From: Solirhodobacter olei
GTDB lineage: Bacteria > Pseudomonadota > Alphaproteobacteria > Rhodobacterales > Rhodobacteraceae
Reading direction: 5' to 3'
DNA length: 64,000 nucleotides
Assembly (NCBI RefSeq): GCF_004010155.1
Contig: NZ_RRYH01000002.1
Location: forward strand, 310,001 to 374,000
The notes under the pieces were generated by a model. The model had not been told where the DNA came from and did no database searches. It worked only from the letters and a program-made list of their open reading frames with translations. The stretch's first letter is position 1, and each line of letters begins with the position of its first letter. The position numbers were made by a program, and so were the translations under genes. Below are positions 9,541 through 17,759 of the stretch, one piece after another.

Positions 9541-10884
9541 TCAGCCCTTCCGGCGCAGGATCAGCGCCGCCCAGAGGAGGAGCAGAAGCAGTGCCGGCGC
9601 CTCGATCAGCGGAAGCTGGCCGGCGCGGACCATGGTCTCGATCAGGGCCGTGTCGCCAACGGCGAGCATCCGTGCAAGGCCGGCGCCACAGGCGAGAAAG
9701 GCAAGACCGCCAAGGCCCAGCGCCTCGACCCGCGCCATGCGGGGGGCAAGCTCGGGCCAGAGAACGGCCAGCGCGATGCCCAGAACCGGCAGATCCTGCG
9801 CAAGGCCCACGGGCGTGACCAGAAGCCCGGCCAGCAGCGCGAAGCCGAGGCCCGAGCGCAGGCCCGGGCCGCGCCGCGCCGCGCGCATCAGCAGCGCCAG
9901 CGCGACCAGCGCCACCCCGCCCTGCACCGCCAGCGCTACACCGGGCGCCACCCCCGCACCCCGCGCCAGCGCATAGGCCGAGATCAGGCGCGACAGCGGC
10001 AGGTGACCCGCGGCTGCGGTCAGACCGGCGGAAAACGCGTTCCATATCTGGGGCCCGAGCACCCAGGTGGAAACCACGGCAGCGGCGAGCGCGACCGTCA
10101 CGGCGAGCTTCAGCACCCACCAGTCGCGCCGCAGCACCGCCAGCACGGCGAGACCGAGGCCCAGGTGCGGCTCCGCCGCCAGCAGCCCCAGCGGCACGCC
10201 GGCCAGGGCCCAGCCGCGCAGCATCGCCGCAGCGGCAAGACCGACGAGCACTGCGGCCAGGACCCCGCCCTGCCCGCTCAGCACGGCCATCAGAAGCGCG
10301 GGCGCGACCGCGATCAGCACCGGCGCGGGGCGGCCCTCCGACAGCTGCCAGACCAGCCCGAGGAACAGGATCATCGGCAGGCCGACGAAAAGCGCAAACC
10401 CAATCCAGGCCGGCAGCAGCGCCAGGGCGGCGGCGAAGGCGCCGAAGATCGGCGGGAAGGCCCAGAGCTGCGCCGTGCCCCCAGCGGCTGCCTCCGCCGC
10501 GCCAAGGCGGGCGGCGTCATAGGCCTCGGCGGCATGGCCCGTCAGCCCCAGGCCGCCGACCATCCGCATCAGGTCGAAACTCCCGAAGCCCGCGCTCTGA
10601 CCCGGCCCAAGCGCGCCGAGGTAGATCTGCAGCTTGAAGGCGAAGGCCGCGGCAAGCACCGCCACGAGAAGCGCGGCAATGCCCCGCGGCCCGACACGGA
10701 GGATCCTGCCCTGCCCCCGCCGCGCGGCACGGGCCACGGAGGCCGGGGCTGCGGGTTCCTCCACCCGGCCGACCTGCACCCGCGGACCGGGGCGCATCGG
10801 CTGCGCCTCGCCGGGCGCAAGCGGGCGGCGGCTGTCCTGGATCGCCGCCTGGATCGCGGACTGGAGGTCGGGCGTGTCGTTCAC
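9541..10884 (-). CDS. Second GT87-family membrane glycosyltransferase
   Basis: A 447-residue paralogue of the next gene. It has a cytoplasmic N-terminus of about 70 residues followed by about ten transmembrane helices. Equivalent landmarks are FGSFDLMRM and LWAFPPIFG. The start is a GTG at 10884 that overlaps the stop of the dprE2-like gene (GTGA); longer frames lie inside that gene. Two adjacent GT-C enzymes could add successive residues or use different acceptors. The operon suggests the donor is polyprenyl-phosphate-D-arabinose; family knowledge alone would also allow mannose. Confidence 0.78.
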   Translation of the reverse strand: MNDTPDLQSAIQAAIQDSRRPLAPGEAQPMRPGPRVQVGRVEEPAAPASVARAARRGQGRILRVGPRGIAALLVAVLAAAFAFKLQIYLGALGPGQSAGFGSFDLMRMVGGLGLTGHAAEAYDAARLGAAEAAAGGTAQLWAFPPIFGAFAAALALLPAWIGFALFVGLPMILFLGLVWQLSEGRPAPVLIAVAPALLMAVLSGQGGVLAAVLVGLAAAAMLRGWALAGVPLGLLAAEPHLGLGLAVLAVLRRDWWVLKLAVTVALAAAVVSTWVLGPQIWNAFSAGLTAAAGHLPLSRLISAYALARGAGVAPGVALAVQGGVALVALALLMRAARRGPGLRSGLGFALLAGLLVTPVGLAQDLPVLGIALAVLWPELAPRMARVEALGLGGLAFLACGAGLARMLAVGDTALIETMVRAGQLPLIEAPALLLLLLWAALILRRKG

Positions 10885-11618
10885 AGCTTCATCCCCTTGA
10901 AGATCGCCTCCGGGATGTTGCGGATCACCGCCATCACCAGGCACCAGACGGGCTTCACGTAGATCACGTTGCGCTTCGACTTCACCGCGCGCAGGACGGC
11001 GCGGCCGACCTCCTCGGGCTGGGCCGTCAGCTTCTCGGGCAGGTCCATCCCCTCGGTCATCGCGGTTGCGACGAAGCCGGGCAGGACCGTCAGCACATGC
11101 ACGCCCTTCTTCGCCAGCCGGTTGCGCAGGCCCGAAAGGAAGGCCGTGAACCCGGCCTTGGCCGAACCATAGACGTAGTTCGTGGCCCGTCCCCGTTCCC
11201 CCGCGACAGAGGAGATGCCGACGATCACGCCCGATCCCCGCGCCTCGAAGCGGTTGGCGAAGAGCGCCAGCGCCGCGGCAGGCCCCTCGAAGTTCGACCG
11301 CATCACGCGGGCGGCAGCCTCCGGATCGGTCTCGCTGACCTGCTGGTCGCCCATGTAGCCCACGACGGACACGACGACCTCCGGCAGGCCCGGCAGGGCA
11401 TCGGCGAAGCCCTCCAGCCTGTGGGTTGCCAGCACGTCGAACTCGAAGCATTTCGCCTCGACCCGGTAGCGCAGCTCCAGGTCGGCGCGGTCGGGTTCCA
11501 GCCCATCCGCGTTGCGGGCGGCCAGCCAGACCGGGTGGCCCTCGGCCGCGAAGGCCCGGGCGATGGCCCGGCCGATGTCCGACCTGCCGCCGAGAATGAG
11601 CACCGCGCCCTTGGTCAT
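10881..11618 (-). CDS. dprE2: DprE2-like polyprenylphosphoryl 2-keto-ribose reductase (SDR)
   Basis: A 245-residue short-chain dehydrogenase. The NAD(P)-binding loop is LGGRSDIG (9-16), and the catalytic Ser is near 136-137, Tyr150 and Lys154 (YVYGSAKAG). In mycobacteria DprE2 reduces the 2-keto intermediate made by DprE1 to polyprenyl-phosphate-arabinose. Assignment here rests on its position directly downstream of a clear DprE1 homologue, with a 4-base overlap, and on overall resemblance including a hydrophobic C-terminal segment. The ATG at 11618 overlaps the dprE1 stop. A generic SDR role cannot be excluded from this protein alone. Confidence 0.8.
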   Translation of the reverse strand: MTKGAVLILGGRSDIGRAIARAFAAEGHPVWLAARNADGLEPDRADLELRYRVEAKCFEFDVLATHRLEGFADALPGLPEVVVSVVGYMGDQQVSETDPEAAARVMRSNFEGPAAALALFANRFEARGSGVIVGISSVAGERGRATNYVYGSAKAGFTAFLSGLRNRLAKKGVHVLTVLPGFVATAMTEGMDLPEKLTAQPEEVGRAVLRAVKSKRNVIYVKPVWCLVMAVIRNIPEAIFKGMKL

Positions 11619-12937
11619 AGAGCCAGCCTTTCCGATTGGGTGGAAGAGAACGCCTCCGCCAGTCCGGTCCGTTCCCGCATAGCGATGAATTCGGCCATTC
11701 TTTTGTCGGCCTTGCGCAAGGTATGGGGCGTCATCCGCGCATCCTTGGCCAGGTAGAACCGCCCGCCTTCGGCAAGCGTGATCCGGTCGAGCCGCTCCAG
11801 AAGCGCCGTCGTGCGGGCATGAAGCGGGAAGTCCAGCGCCAGCGTATAGCCTTCCATCGGGAAGGAGATCCGGCTCGCCTGCGGCCCGAAGCGCTTCAGC
11901 ACCGCGAGGAAGGAGCCCTGCCCGGCCCTGGAGATCTCGGTCAGCAGCGCCGCCAGCCCCGCCTCGGCCGTGGCCAGCGGGAAGGCACATTGGAACTGCA
12001 CGAACCCCCGGCGGCCATAGATCTTGTTCCAGCCGTGGATCGCGTCGAGCGGGTAGAAGTAGCTGTCCCAGTCGACGAGGCTCTCGCCCGCCTTCTTCAC
12101 CCCCTGGGCGTAGTAGAGATGGTTGAACGCCCGCACCGTCAGCCCGTTCAGCGCAAAGCCCGGGGCGTGGAACGGCACCGTCAGCCGCCGCCGCGCGGGC
12201 ACGCCGAAGGGCGCGGCGCGGCGCTCGGCCGGAAGCTCCGCCGCGGAGGCATGCTCTCCCAGCATCAGGATGGAGCGGCCCATCGCCACCCCCCGGGCGA
12301 GGCAGTCGATCCAGGCGACCGAATAGGTCGCGCCGGCATTGGCCTCGAAAGCCGCCATGGCCTCGGCAAGGCTGCCCGCGACGATGGATTTCTGGCGGAT
12401 CCAGCCGCTCTCCACCGGCCTCAGGCGGAAGCCCACGCGCAGGATCACCCCGGTCAGGCCCATCCCGCCCAGCGTCCAGCCGAACATCTCGTCATTGTCG
12501 CCGCGCGTCAGCCGGCGCACGGCGCCATCCGGCCCCATCAAGTCGATGAACTCGACGAAGGCGCCGAAGGAGCCGTCGCGGTGATGGTTCTTGCCATGGA
12601 CATCCGCCGCCACCATGCCGCCGACGCTGACATGCTTGGTGCCGGGCGTGACGGCGGGAAACCAGCCGCGCGGCAGGAAGGCCGCAATCACGTCGGCCAG
12701 CCTGACCCCGGCCTCTGCCACCAGCAGCCCGGTCTCCGCGTCGAAGGAGATCATCCGGTCGAACCGGCCCATGTCCACCGTGTTCAGCGCCGATTGCGCG
12801 GCATCGCCATAGGCGCGCCCCGCGCCCCGCGCGATGGCATGGCCTTCGGCGATGCGCGCCGCGACCTCCGCCTCGCTGCGCGGATGGCTGACGCGGCAAT
12901 CCTGCCGGGTCGTTCCGCCCCAGCCGGCAATCCTCAT
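11615..12937 (-). CDS. dprE1: DprE1-like FAD-dependent polyprenylphosphoryl-ribose 2-oxidase
   Basis: A 440-residue FAD oxidoreductase of the VAO/PCMH fold. Residues 36-45 (ARGAGRAYGD) and the strongly conserved block AADVHGKNHHRDGSFG (110-125) match the FAD domain of mycobacterial DprE1, as does FYLAKDAR near the C-terminus, whose Lys398 corresponds to the catalytic Lys. The enzyme would oxidise the 2'-OH of polyprenylphosphoryl-ribose, the first half of epimerisation to arabinose. The residue matching the benzothiazinone-reactive Cys of mycobacterial DprE1 is Ala367 here. It sits between gtrA and dprE2 with 4-base overlaps on both sides. Confidence 0.88.
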   Translation of the reverse strand: MRIAGWGGTTRQDCRVSHPRSEAEVAARIAEGHAIARGAGRAYGDAAQSALNTVDMGRFDRMISFDAETGLLVAEAGVRLADVIAAFLPRGWFPAVTPGTKHVSVGGMVAADVHGKNHHRDGSFGAFVEFIDLMGPDGAVRRLTRGDNDEMFGWTLGGMGLTGVILRVGFRLRPVESGWIRQKSIVAGSLAEAMAAFEANAGATYSVAWIDCLARGVAMGRSILMLGEHASAAELPAERRAAPFGVPARRRLTVPFHAPGFALNGLTVRAFNHLYYAQGVKKAGESLVDWDSYFYPLDAIHGWNKIYGRRGFVQFQCAFPLATAEAGLAALLTEISRAGQGSFLAVLKRFGPQASRISFPMEGYTLALDFPLHARTTALLERLDRITLAEGGRFYLAKDARMTPHTLRKADKRMAEFIAMRERTGLAEAFSSTQSERLAL

Positions 12938-13353
12938 GCCGCGCCCCTCAGCCGAAGCTGCGCATCGGTGAAAACGAAGCGCCGGTCGAGCAGGAACTTC
13001 ACGAGATAGCCCACGGTCAGGCCGACAACGGCCCCAGCCTCGCGCGCGAAGACGCTGCCCCAGATGTACCAGGCGCCCGTCTCCGAGCCCCAGAAAATCA
13101 CCGTCGTGACCACGCCCATGGCGCTGTAGAGGATGAACTTTCGCCCGTGCTGGGCCAGCCCCTTGGCGCCGTCGAAGAATATCCAGTGCTTGTCGAGCAC
13201 GTATTTCACGATCAGCCCCGCCGCCGTGCCCGCCACCATCGCCGGCAGAAGCTCCGGCCAGAGCGCGAGCGCGCCGCGCTGCACGGCGAGGTTCACGAGG
13301 ATCGCCACCGCCGCGAAAGCGGCGTAGCGCAGGACCAGCGCACCGAGGCTCAC
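12934..13353 (-). CDS. GtrA-family membrane protein (putative polyprenyl-phosphate-sugar flippase partner)
   Basis: A 139-residue protein with four transmembrane helices and the duplicated GtrA signature at the ends of helices 2 and 4 (VLDKHWIFF and LLDRRFVF). GtrA proteins are linked to translocation of polyprenyl-phosphate sugars or to anchoring of the partner enzymes. In Mycobacterium tuberculosis the GtrA protein Rv3789 likewise neighbours dprE1/dprE2. It overlaps both neighbours by four bases. The role here is inferred from the family and from this gene order. Confidence 0.9.
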   Translation of the reverse strand: MSLGALVLRYAAFAAVAILVNLAVQRGALALWPELLPAMVAGTAAGLIVKYVLDKHWIFFDGAKGLAQHGRKFILYSAMGVVTTVIFWGSETGAWYIWGSVFAREAGAVVGLTVGYLVKFLLDRRFVFTDAQLRLRGAA

Positions 13354-14771
13354 AGCAGCATCCCCGCCGCCGCGCAGCCGAGGATCAGCAGCAGCGAGAC
13401 AAGGCTCACCGGGTCCTTTGCGGCGAAGACCACCGGGTCGTCATGCATCCGCCCGCGATGGGTGAGCATCACGATCCGGCTGATCCAGAACAGCAGGATC
13501 ATGCAGATCCCCCAGAGCGCCGCCGGCTGGGTGTAGAGCATCTGCACATTGGGCGAGTTGAGGTAGAGCGCCATGACGAGGACGGAGACATAGCCCGACC
13601 CGGTGGCCATCGTCTCCACCAGGTGCAGGTCGTCCGAGATATAGCCGCGCCCCGCCGCCTGCTTTGTCCCGGTTGCGACCCCGTCGACCAGCTCAGCCTG
13701 CCGCTTCACCGCCGCCAGCGCGAAAAAAAAGAAGACCGAGAAGGCCAGAAGCCAGACCGAAAGCTCGATGCCCGTAGCCACGCCCCCCGCGACGATCCTG
13801 AGGGTGTAAAGCGTGGCCAGCGCTACGATATCCACCACGATCAGGCGCTTGAGGTAGAGCGAATATCCCGTCGTCAGCACGACATAGACCAGCATCACGC
13901 CCAGAAAGCCCCAGCCCAGCGGCACGGCCAGCGCCAGCCCCGCCAGAAGCAGCCCCGGCACCATGAAGGTGCCATGCGCGATCGGGATCGCCCCGCTGGC
14001 GAAGGGGCGGTTGCGCTTCCGCGGATGCGCCCGGTCGGCGGAAAGATCCAGCAGATCGTTGAGCACATAGACCGAAGAGGCCGTCAGGCTGAAGGCCACG
14101 AAGGCCAGAAGCGCCTGCAGGAAGGTGGGGACGTTGAACTGGTGGCCCGCCAGCATCGGCAGGAAGACCAGCAGGTTCTTCATCCACTGATGCGGCCGGA
14201 TCTCCTTCAGGTAGGGCTTCAGCCTGCGCTCAACGCCCTCGATCCGTTCCACCTCGCGGCCCCCCGCCTTCACCCGGTCGCCCAGTTCCGGGGTGCTTGC
14301 GACCACGATCGCCTTGCCCGATTGCGCCCAGACCGGCAGGTCTGCCTCGGCATCGCCGATATAGTCGAACCCCCCCGGCCCGAAGCGCGTGACGAGGAAC
14401 TCCGCCTTGCGCCCGCCCTTCAGGTTCACCGACCCGTCAGAGCCGTGCACCTCGTCGAAAAGACCCAGATGCGCGGCGATATCCTCGGCCAGCGCGCGGT
14501 CGGTGGCGGTCACCAGCGCGGTTCGCCCGCCGCCCTCGCGCCAGGCACGGACATAGGCGATGACGGCCTCGTTATAGGGCAGAGAGGCAGCTTCGACGGG
14601 GCCAAGCCGGCTCAGCAGCTCCTTCAGCGCCGCACGCCCGCGGCCAAGCGCCAGGGCGGATTGGAACGGCACGGTCCAGCGCCGGGCGAAGGCCGCCCAG
14701 AAGCTCTCGAACAGCATGTCGGAGCGGATCAGCGTCCCGTCGAGATCCACCACCAGCGTGCGTGTGTCCAT
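13350..14771 (-). CDS. HAD phosphatase - UbiA prenyltransferase fusion (polyprenyl-phosphate phosphoribosyltransferase)
   Basis: A two-domain protein of 473 residues. The N-terminal HAD phosphatase has motif I DLDGT (9-13), a motif II Thr near 88 and the acidic motif GDAEAD (139-144). From about residue 190 follows a UbiA-type membrane domain with RPHQWMKN and the Mg-binding motif NDLLDLSADR (238-247), then HPRKRNRP. Mycobacterial Rv3806c (UbiA) puts phosphoribose from PRPP on decaprenyl phosphate, and a phosphatase then removes the 5'-phosphate; the fusion could do both. It is the first gene of the operon. The ATG at 14771 has a GGGGG site; starts at 14786 and 14789 are possible. Confidence 0.85.
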   Translation of the reverse strand: MDTRTLVVDLDGTLIRSDMLFESFWAAFARRWTVPFQSALALGRGRAALKELLSRLGPVEAASLPYNEAVIAYVRAWREGGGRTALVTATDRALAEDIAAHLGLFDEVHGSDGSVNLKGGRKAEFLVTRFGPGGFDYIGDAEADLPVWAQSGKAIVVASTPELGDRVKAGGREVERIEGVERRLKPYLKEIRPHQWMKNLLVFLPMLAGHQFNVPTFLQALLAFVAFSLTASSVYVLNDLLDLSADRAHPRKRNRPFASGAIPIAHGTFMVPGLLLAGLALAVPLGWGFLGVMLVYVVLTTGYSLYLKRLIVVDIVALATLYTLRIVAGGVATGIELSVWLLAFSVFFFFALAAVKRQAELVDGVATGTKQAAGRGYISDDLHLVETMATGSGYVSVLVMALYLNSPNVQMLYTQPAALWGICMILLFWISRIVMLTHRGRMHDDPVVFAAKDPVSLVSLLLILGCAAAGMLL

Positions 14772-14989
14772 GTCATGCCCCCGCATCACTGTGACCGTAT
14801 CGGAAACAGTCTATGGTCTGCTAATGCGGCAAGAAAGCGGCAAGGAGAAGCTGGAAATTGGGGGCAGAGCGGGATCGGCGGCACGCGGCCCGCGGATTTC
14901 CCCTTGTCAGCGCCGCGCCGCGTCCCATCTTGCCCAGCGCCGCCCGGCCCGGCGATTCTGCCGGCCCGCGCGGGCCAACGGAGTTTCAG

Positions 14990-15484
14990 ATGTACGCCCA
15001 TATCGTCCCGCCGCTCGCCCGCTCCCTTAAAGCGCTCGACGCGATTCTCGCCAAGGCCGAGGCCCATTGCGAGGCCCGCAAGATCGACCCCGCCGTTCTG
15101 CTGTCGCTCCGGCTCTTCCCCGACATGCTGCCCTTCACCCGGCAGATCATGATCGCGACGGACAACGCCAAGGGCGCCGCCTCCCGCCTCGCCGGGGCCG
15201 AGGTGCCGAGCTTCCCGGACACCGAGACCACCTTCGCCGAGCTTCGCGCCCGCGTCGCCAAGACGATCGCGCATGTCGAGAGCTTTACCGAGGCGGATTA
15301 CGAGGGCGCGGCCGACCGCACCATCACGCTGACCCTGCGCTCGGGCGAGCTGACCATGCCCGGCGCGGTCTACCTAGCGAGCTGGGCGATCCCGAACTTC
15401 TATTTCCACATGACCACGGCCTATGACCTGCTGCGCCATTCGGGCGTGGAGCTTGGCAAGACCGACTACCTCGGCACGCCCTGA
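14990..15484 (+). CDS. DUF1993-family protein
   Basis: A 164-residue cytoplasmic protein of the DUF1993 type, which resembles the DinB/YfiT-like four-helix fold. Visible features are the opening MYAHIVPPLARSL, a conserved central FPDMLPFTRQI segment and the C-terminal FYFHMTTAYDLLRHSGVELG, whose His residues may bind a ligand or metal. Its biochemical role is not known. It is divergent from the arabinose-lipid operon across a 218-base gap that should hold both promoters. The ATG at 14990 has a CGGAG site. Confidence 0.8.
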   Translation: MYAHIVPPLARSLKALDAILAKAEAHCEARKIDPAVLLSLRLFPDMLPFTRQIMIATDNAKGAASRLAGAEVPSFPDTETTFAELRARVAKTIAHVESFTEADYEGAADRTITLTLRSGELTMPGAVYLASWAIPNFYFHMTTAYDLLRHSGVELGKTDYLGTP

Positions 15485-15494
15485 GGGGTCGATG

Positions 15495-15565
15495 AAGAGG
15501 GCCAGCACCCGTCCGCGGGTGGGCGCTGGCCCGGCGGGTCCCACGCCCCGTTGTTTCGGGCCGGG
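15495..15565 (-). repeat. Dispersed palindromic element, internally deleted copy (E)
   Basis: A 70-base version of the element also found at 24809-24979, 28774-28947, 58439-58607 and 61751-61924. It keeps both ends (GAGGGCCAGC... and ...TTTCGGGCCGG) but joins them at GGGCGCT, a heptamer that occurs near both ends of the full copy at 58439. That looks like deletion by recombination between short direct repeats. It lies between the convergent DUF1993 and comEC genes. Confidence 0.75.
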
Positions 15566-15566
15566 G

Positions 15567-17681
15567 TCAGCGTGCGGCCAACTGCGTCTTGCCCTCGATC
15601 GGCGGAATCTCCGGCACCCGCAACGGGTAGCGGTGCCCCGCCCGGGTCCAGAGCCGGTCCCCCTGCACCGCCCGCGCTGAAACGAAGACCAGGCGCCCGT
15701 CCTGCCGCCGCAGCGCCAGCGCCCCGCTCCGCCGAAGCACCCAGCCGTCAAGGAGAACGCAGCCCCCCGGCAGATGCGCCCGCCCCGCCCGAGCCGGGCT
15801 GACCACCAGCGCCGCCGTGTGGCAGGCCCCCGCCAGCGCCCCCGCCGCGCTCTTGCCCGTCAGCACCACCGCTGGCCGCCCCGCGACCTCGAAGGCCCGT
15901 GCGGCCCCCGGCCCCGAGAACCCGCGCCGGGCCGAGGCCGCCTCCGCCCCGGCGGCATCGCCATCTGCCTGCAGCCAGGCATGGGCGACGAACCCCTCCA
16001 CCGGCTTCGACAGAACCCGCCCACCCGGGCCCATCACCCCAACGAGGCCGCCGCTCTGCGCGATCAGAAGCACCGGCCTCTCCGCCCGGGCCCAAAGGAC
16101 CAGCGCCGCAATCGCGAGGCCCAGGCCCAGCACCCGCGCCCGGCCCTGCCACAGGATCAGCACCAGCGCCCCAAGGGCCAGCATCGGCAGCACCTGCCAG
16201 GGCGGCGCAGCGACCGGCACAGCAGCCCCCGGCAGGCCCGCCAGCGTCGCGGCCACCCCGAGGATCCACCGCGCGCCCTGTCCGACGACCCACAGCACCG
16301 GCCCCTCCAGCCCCAGGGGCGCCAGCAGCCCGGCGACGACGGCGCCCGGCATCTCCACCCCCGCCATCACCGGCATGGCCGCCAGGTTCGCCGCCAGCCC
16401 GTAGGCCGAGAGCCGCCCGAAATAGGCCGCCGCGAACGGCGCCGTCGCCAGCCCCGCCACCAGCGAGGAAAGCGCCAGCACCCCCACCGGCGCGACCCAG
16501 CCCCGGAGCGGCCAGGCCCCGCCCCGCCGTGTCAGCGCGGCGAAGACGGCGACCAGCGCCACCGTCGCCGCATAGGACATCTGGAACCCAGCCTCGGTCA
16601 GGCATTCGGGCTGGATCAGCAGCAGGATCACGGCCGAGATCGCCACCGAGCGCAGCGTGATCGCGCGGCGGTCGAACAGCACCGCGACCAGCATGACAGA
16701 GACCATGACAAAGGACCGCTCCGTCGCAACCGCCGCGCCGGACAGCATCAGGTAGAAGGCCGCCGCGACAAGCGCCACGCTCGCCGCGATCTTCTTCACC
16801 GGCAGCCGCAGCGCCAGCGGCGGGATCAGCGCAAGGCCATAGCGCAGCGCCGAGAAGACGAAGCCCGTCACCAGCGCCATGTGCAGCCCCGAGATCGCCA
16901 GCATATGCGCGAGATTGGCGACGCGCAGGTGATCGAGGCTCGCCTGCGAAAGCCCGGACTTGTCATTGGTCAGGATCGCCGCGACGAAGCCGCCGGCATC
17001 GCCCGGGATCCGCGCCCGAACCGCCGCGGCGATGCGCTGGCGCAGCCGGGCGAAGGCCAGATCGGCGCCCCCCGGCGCGGGCGCCAGAACCCGCAGCGGC
17101 TTGCGGCCGTAGCCCACCGCGCCCAGCCCGTCGAACCAGGCGTAGCGCTGGAAGTCGAATCCGCCGGGCTCCGCCGGCCCCTGCGGCGGGCCAAGAAATC
17201 CCAGCGTCGCCACCACCGCCCCCGGCCGCACCGCCGCCCCCGGCGCGGACCCGAGCAGCGTCAGCCGCGCGCGGCCCGGTACCTCCCCCCGCGCCACGCG
17301 CTGCAGCCGCAGGCGGTCGACCGTCACCCGCGGATGGTCGGAGGCAGAGCGGTCGAGCGCGACCACCCGCCCCTCCACCGGCCCGTAGTAGCGGAAGGGC
17401 AGCACCGGCGCAGCCACCCAGTGGGCGCGAAACGCCGCCGCCTCGAAGCCCAGCAACGCCAGCGCCAGGGCCGCCGCCAGCGGCCGCCAGCGCTCCCCCG
17501 CCCGCCAGCCGAGCAGGAAGAACGCCGTCGAGGCGGCCCCCACGCCGCCCAGAACCGCCGCCCCCGGCTCCACCGGCAGGCCGAAATATCCGCCGATGCC
17601 GAGCGCCAGGAAAACCGGCGCCCAGAGGAACAGATGCCCCCTCTGCGCCGCCAGCGCCTCCAGCGGACCGACCAGCGCCAC
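15567..17681 (-). CDS. comEC: ComEC/Rec2-family DNA-uptake membrane protein
   Basis: A 704-residue polytopic membrane protein. The N-terminal DUF4131-type region is followed by the Competence domain, recognised by [15 protein letters not shown] near residue 260 and many downstream helices. ComEC proteins form the inner-membrane channel for single-stranded DNA in natural transformation. The C-terminal part (after about residue 560) is soluble but shows no HxHxDH metallo-beta-lactamase motif, so the nuclease-like domain seen in many ComECs is absent or degenerate. Whether the cell is naturally competent cannot be judged from this gene alone. Confidence 0.88.
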   Translation of the reverse strand: MALVGPLEALAAQRGHLFLWAPVFLALGIGGYFGLPVEPGAAVLGGVGAASTAFFLLGWRAGERWRPLAAALALALLGFEAAAFRAHWVAAPVLPFRYYGPVEGRVVALDRSASDHPRVTVDRLRLQRVARGEVPGRARLTLLGSAPGAAVRPGAVVATLGFLGPPQGPAEPGGFDFQRYAWFDGLGAVGYGRKPLRVLAPAPGGADLAFARLRQRIAAAVRARIPGDAGGFVAAILTNDKSGLSQASLDHLRVANLAHMLAISGLHMALVTGFVFSALRYGLALIPPLALRLPVKKIAASVALVAAAFYLMLSGAAVATERSFVMVSVMLVAVLFDRRAITLRSVAISAVILLLIQPECLTEAGFQMSYAATVALVAVFAALTRRGGAWPLRGWVAPVGVLALSSLVAGLATAPFAAAYFGRLSAYGLAANLAAMPVMAGVEMPGAVVAGLLAPLGLEGPVLWVVGQGARWILGVAATLAGLPGAAVPVAAPPWQVLPMLALGALVLILWQGRARVLGLGLAIAALVLWARAERPVLLIAQSGGLVGVMGPGGRVLSKPVEGFVAHAWLQADGDAAGAEAASARRGFSGPGAARAFEVAGRPAVVLTGKSAAGALAGACHTAALVVSPARAGRAHLPGGCVLLDGWVLRRSGALALRRQDGRLVFVSARAVQGDRLWTRAGHRYPLRVPEIPPIEGKTQLAAR

Positions 17682-17759
17682 CCTTGTTCTCCTCGGGCCG
17701 AATGCCTAGACACGGGCACCGAGCTTACTGCCCGCATGGTTTCCGAAAGGTTAAGCAAG

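Noticed and set aside
15774-17735. Very long in-frame extension upstream of gltX
   Set aside because: It is the antisense of comEC and has low-complexity Arg/Pro/Gly composition; GltX motifs begin only near 17820 and a good start with a ribosome-binding site exists at 17760.
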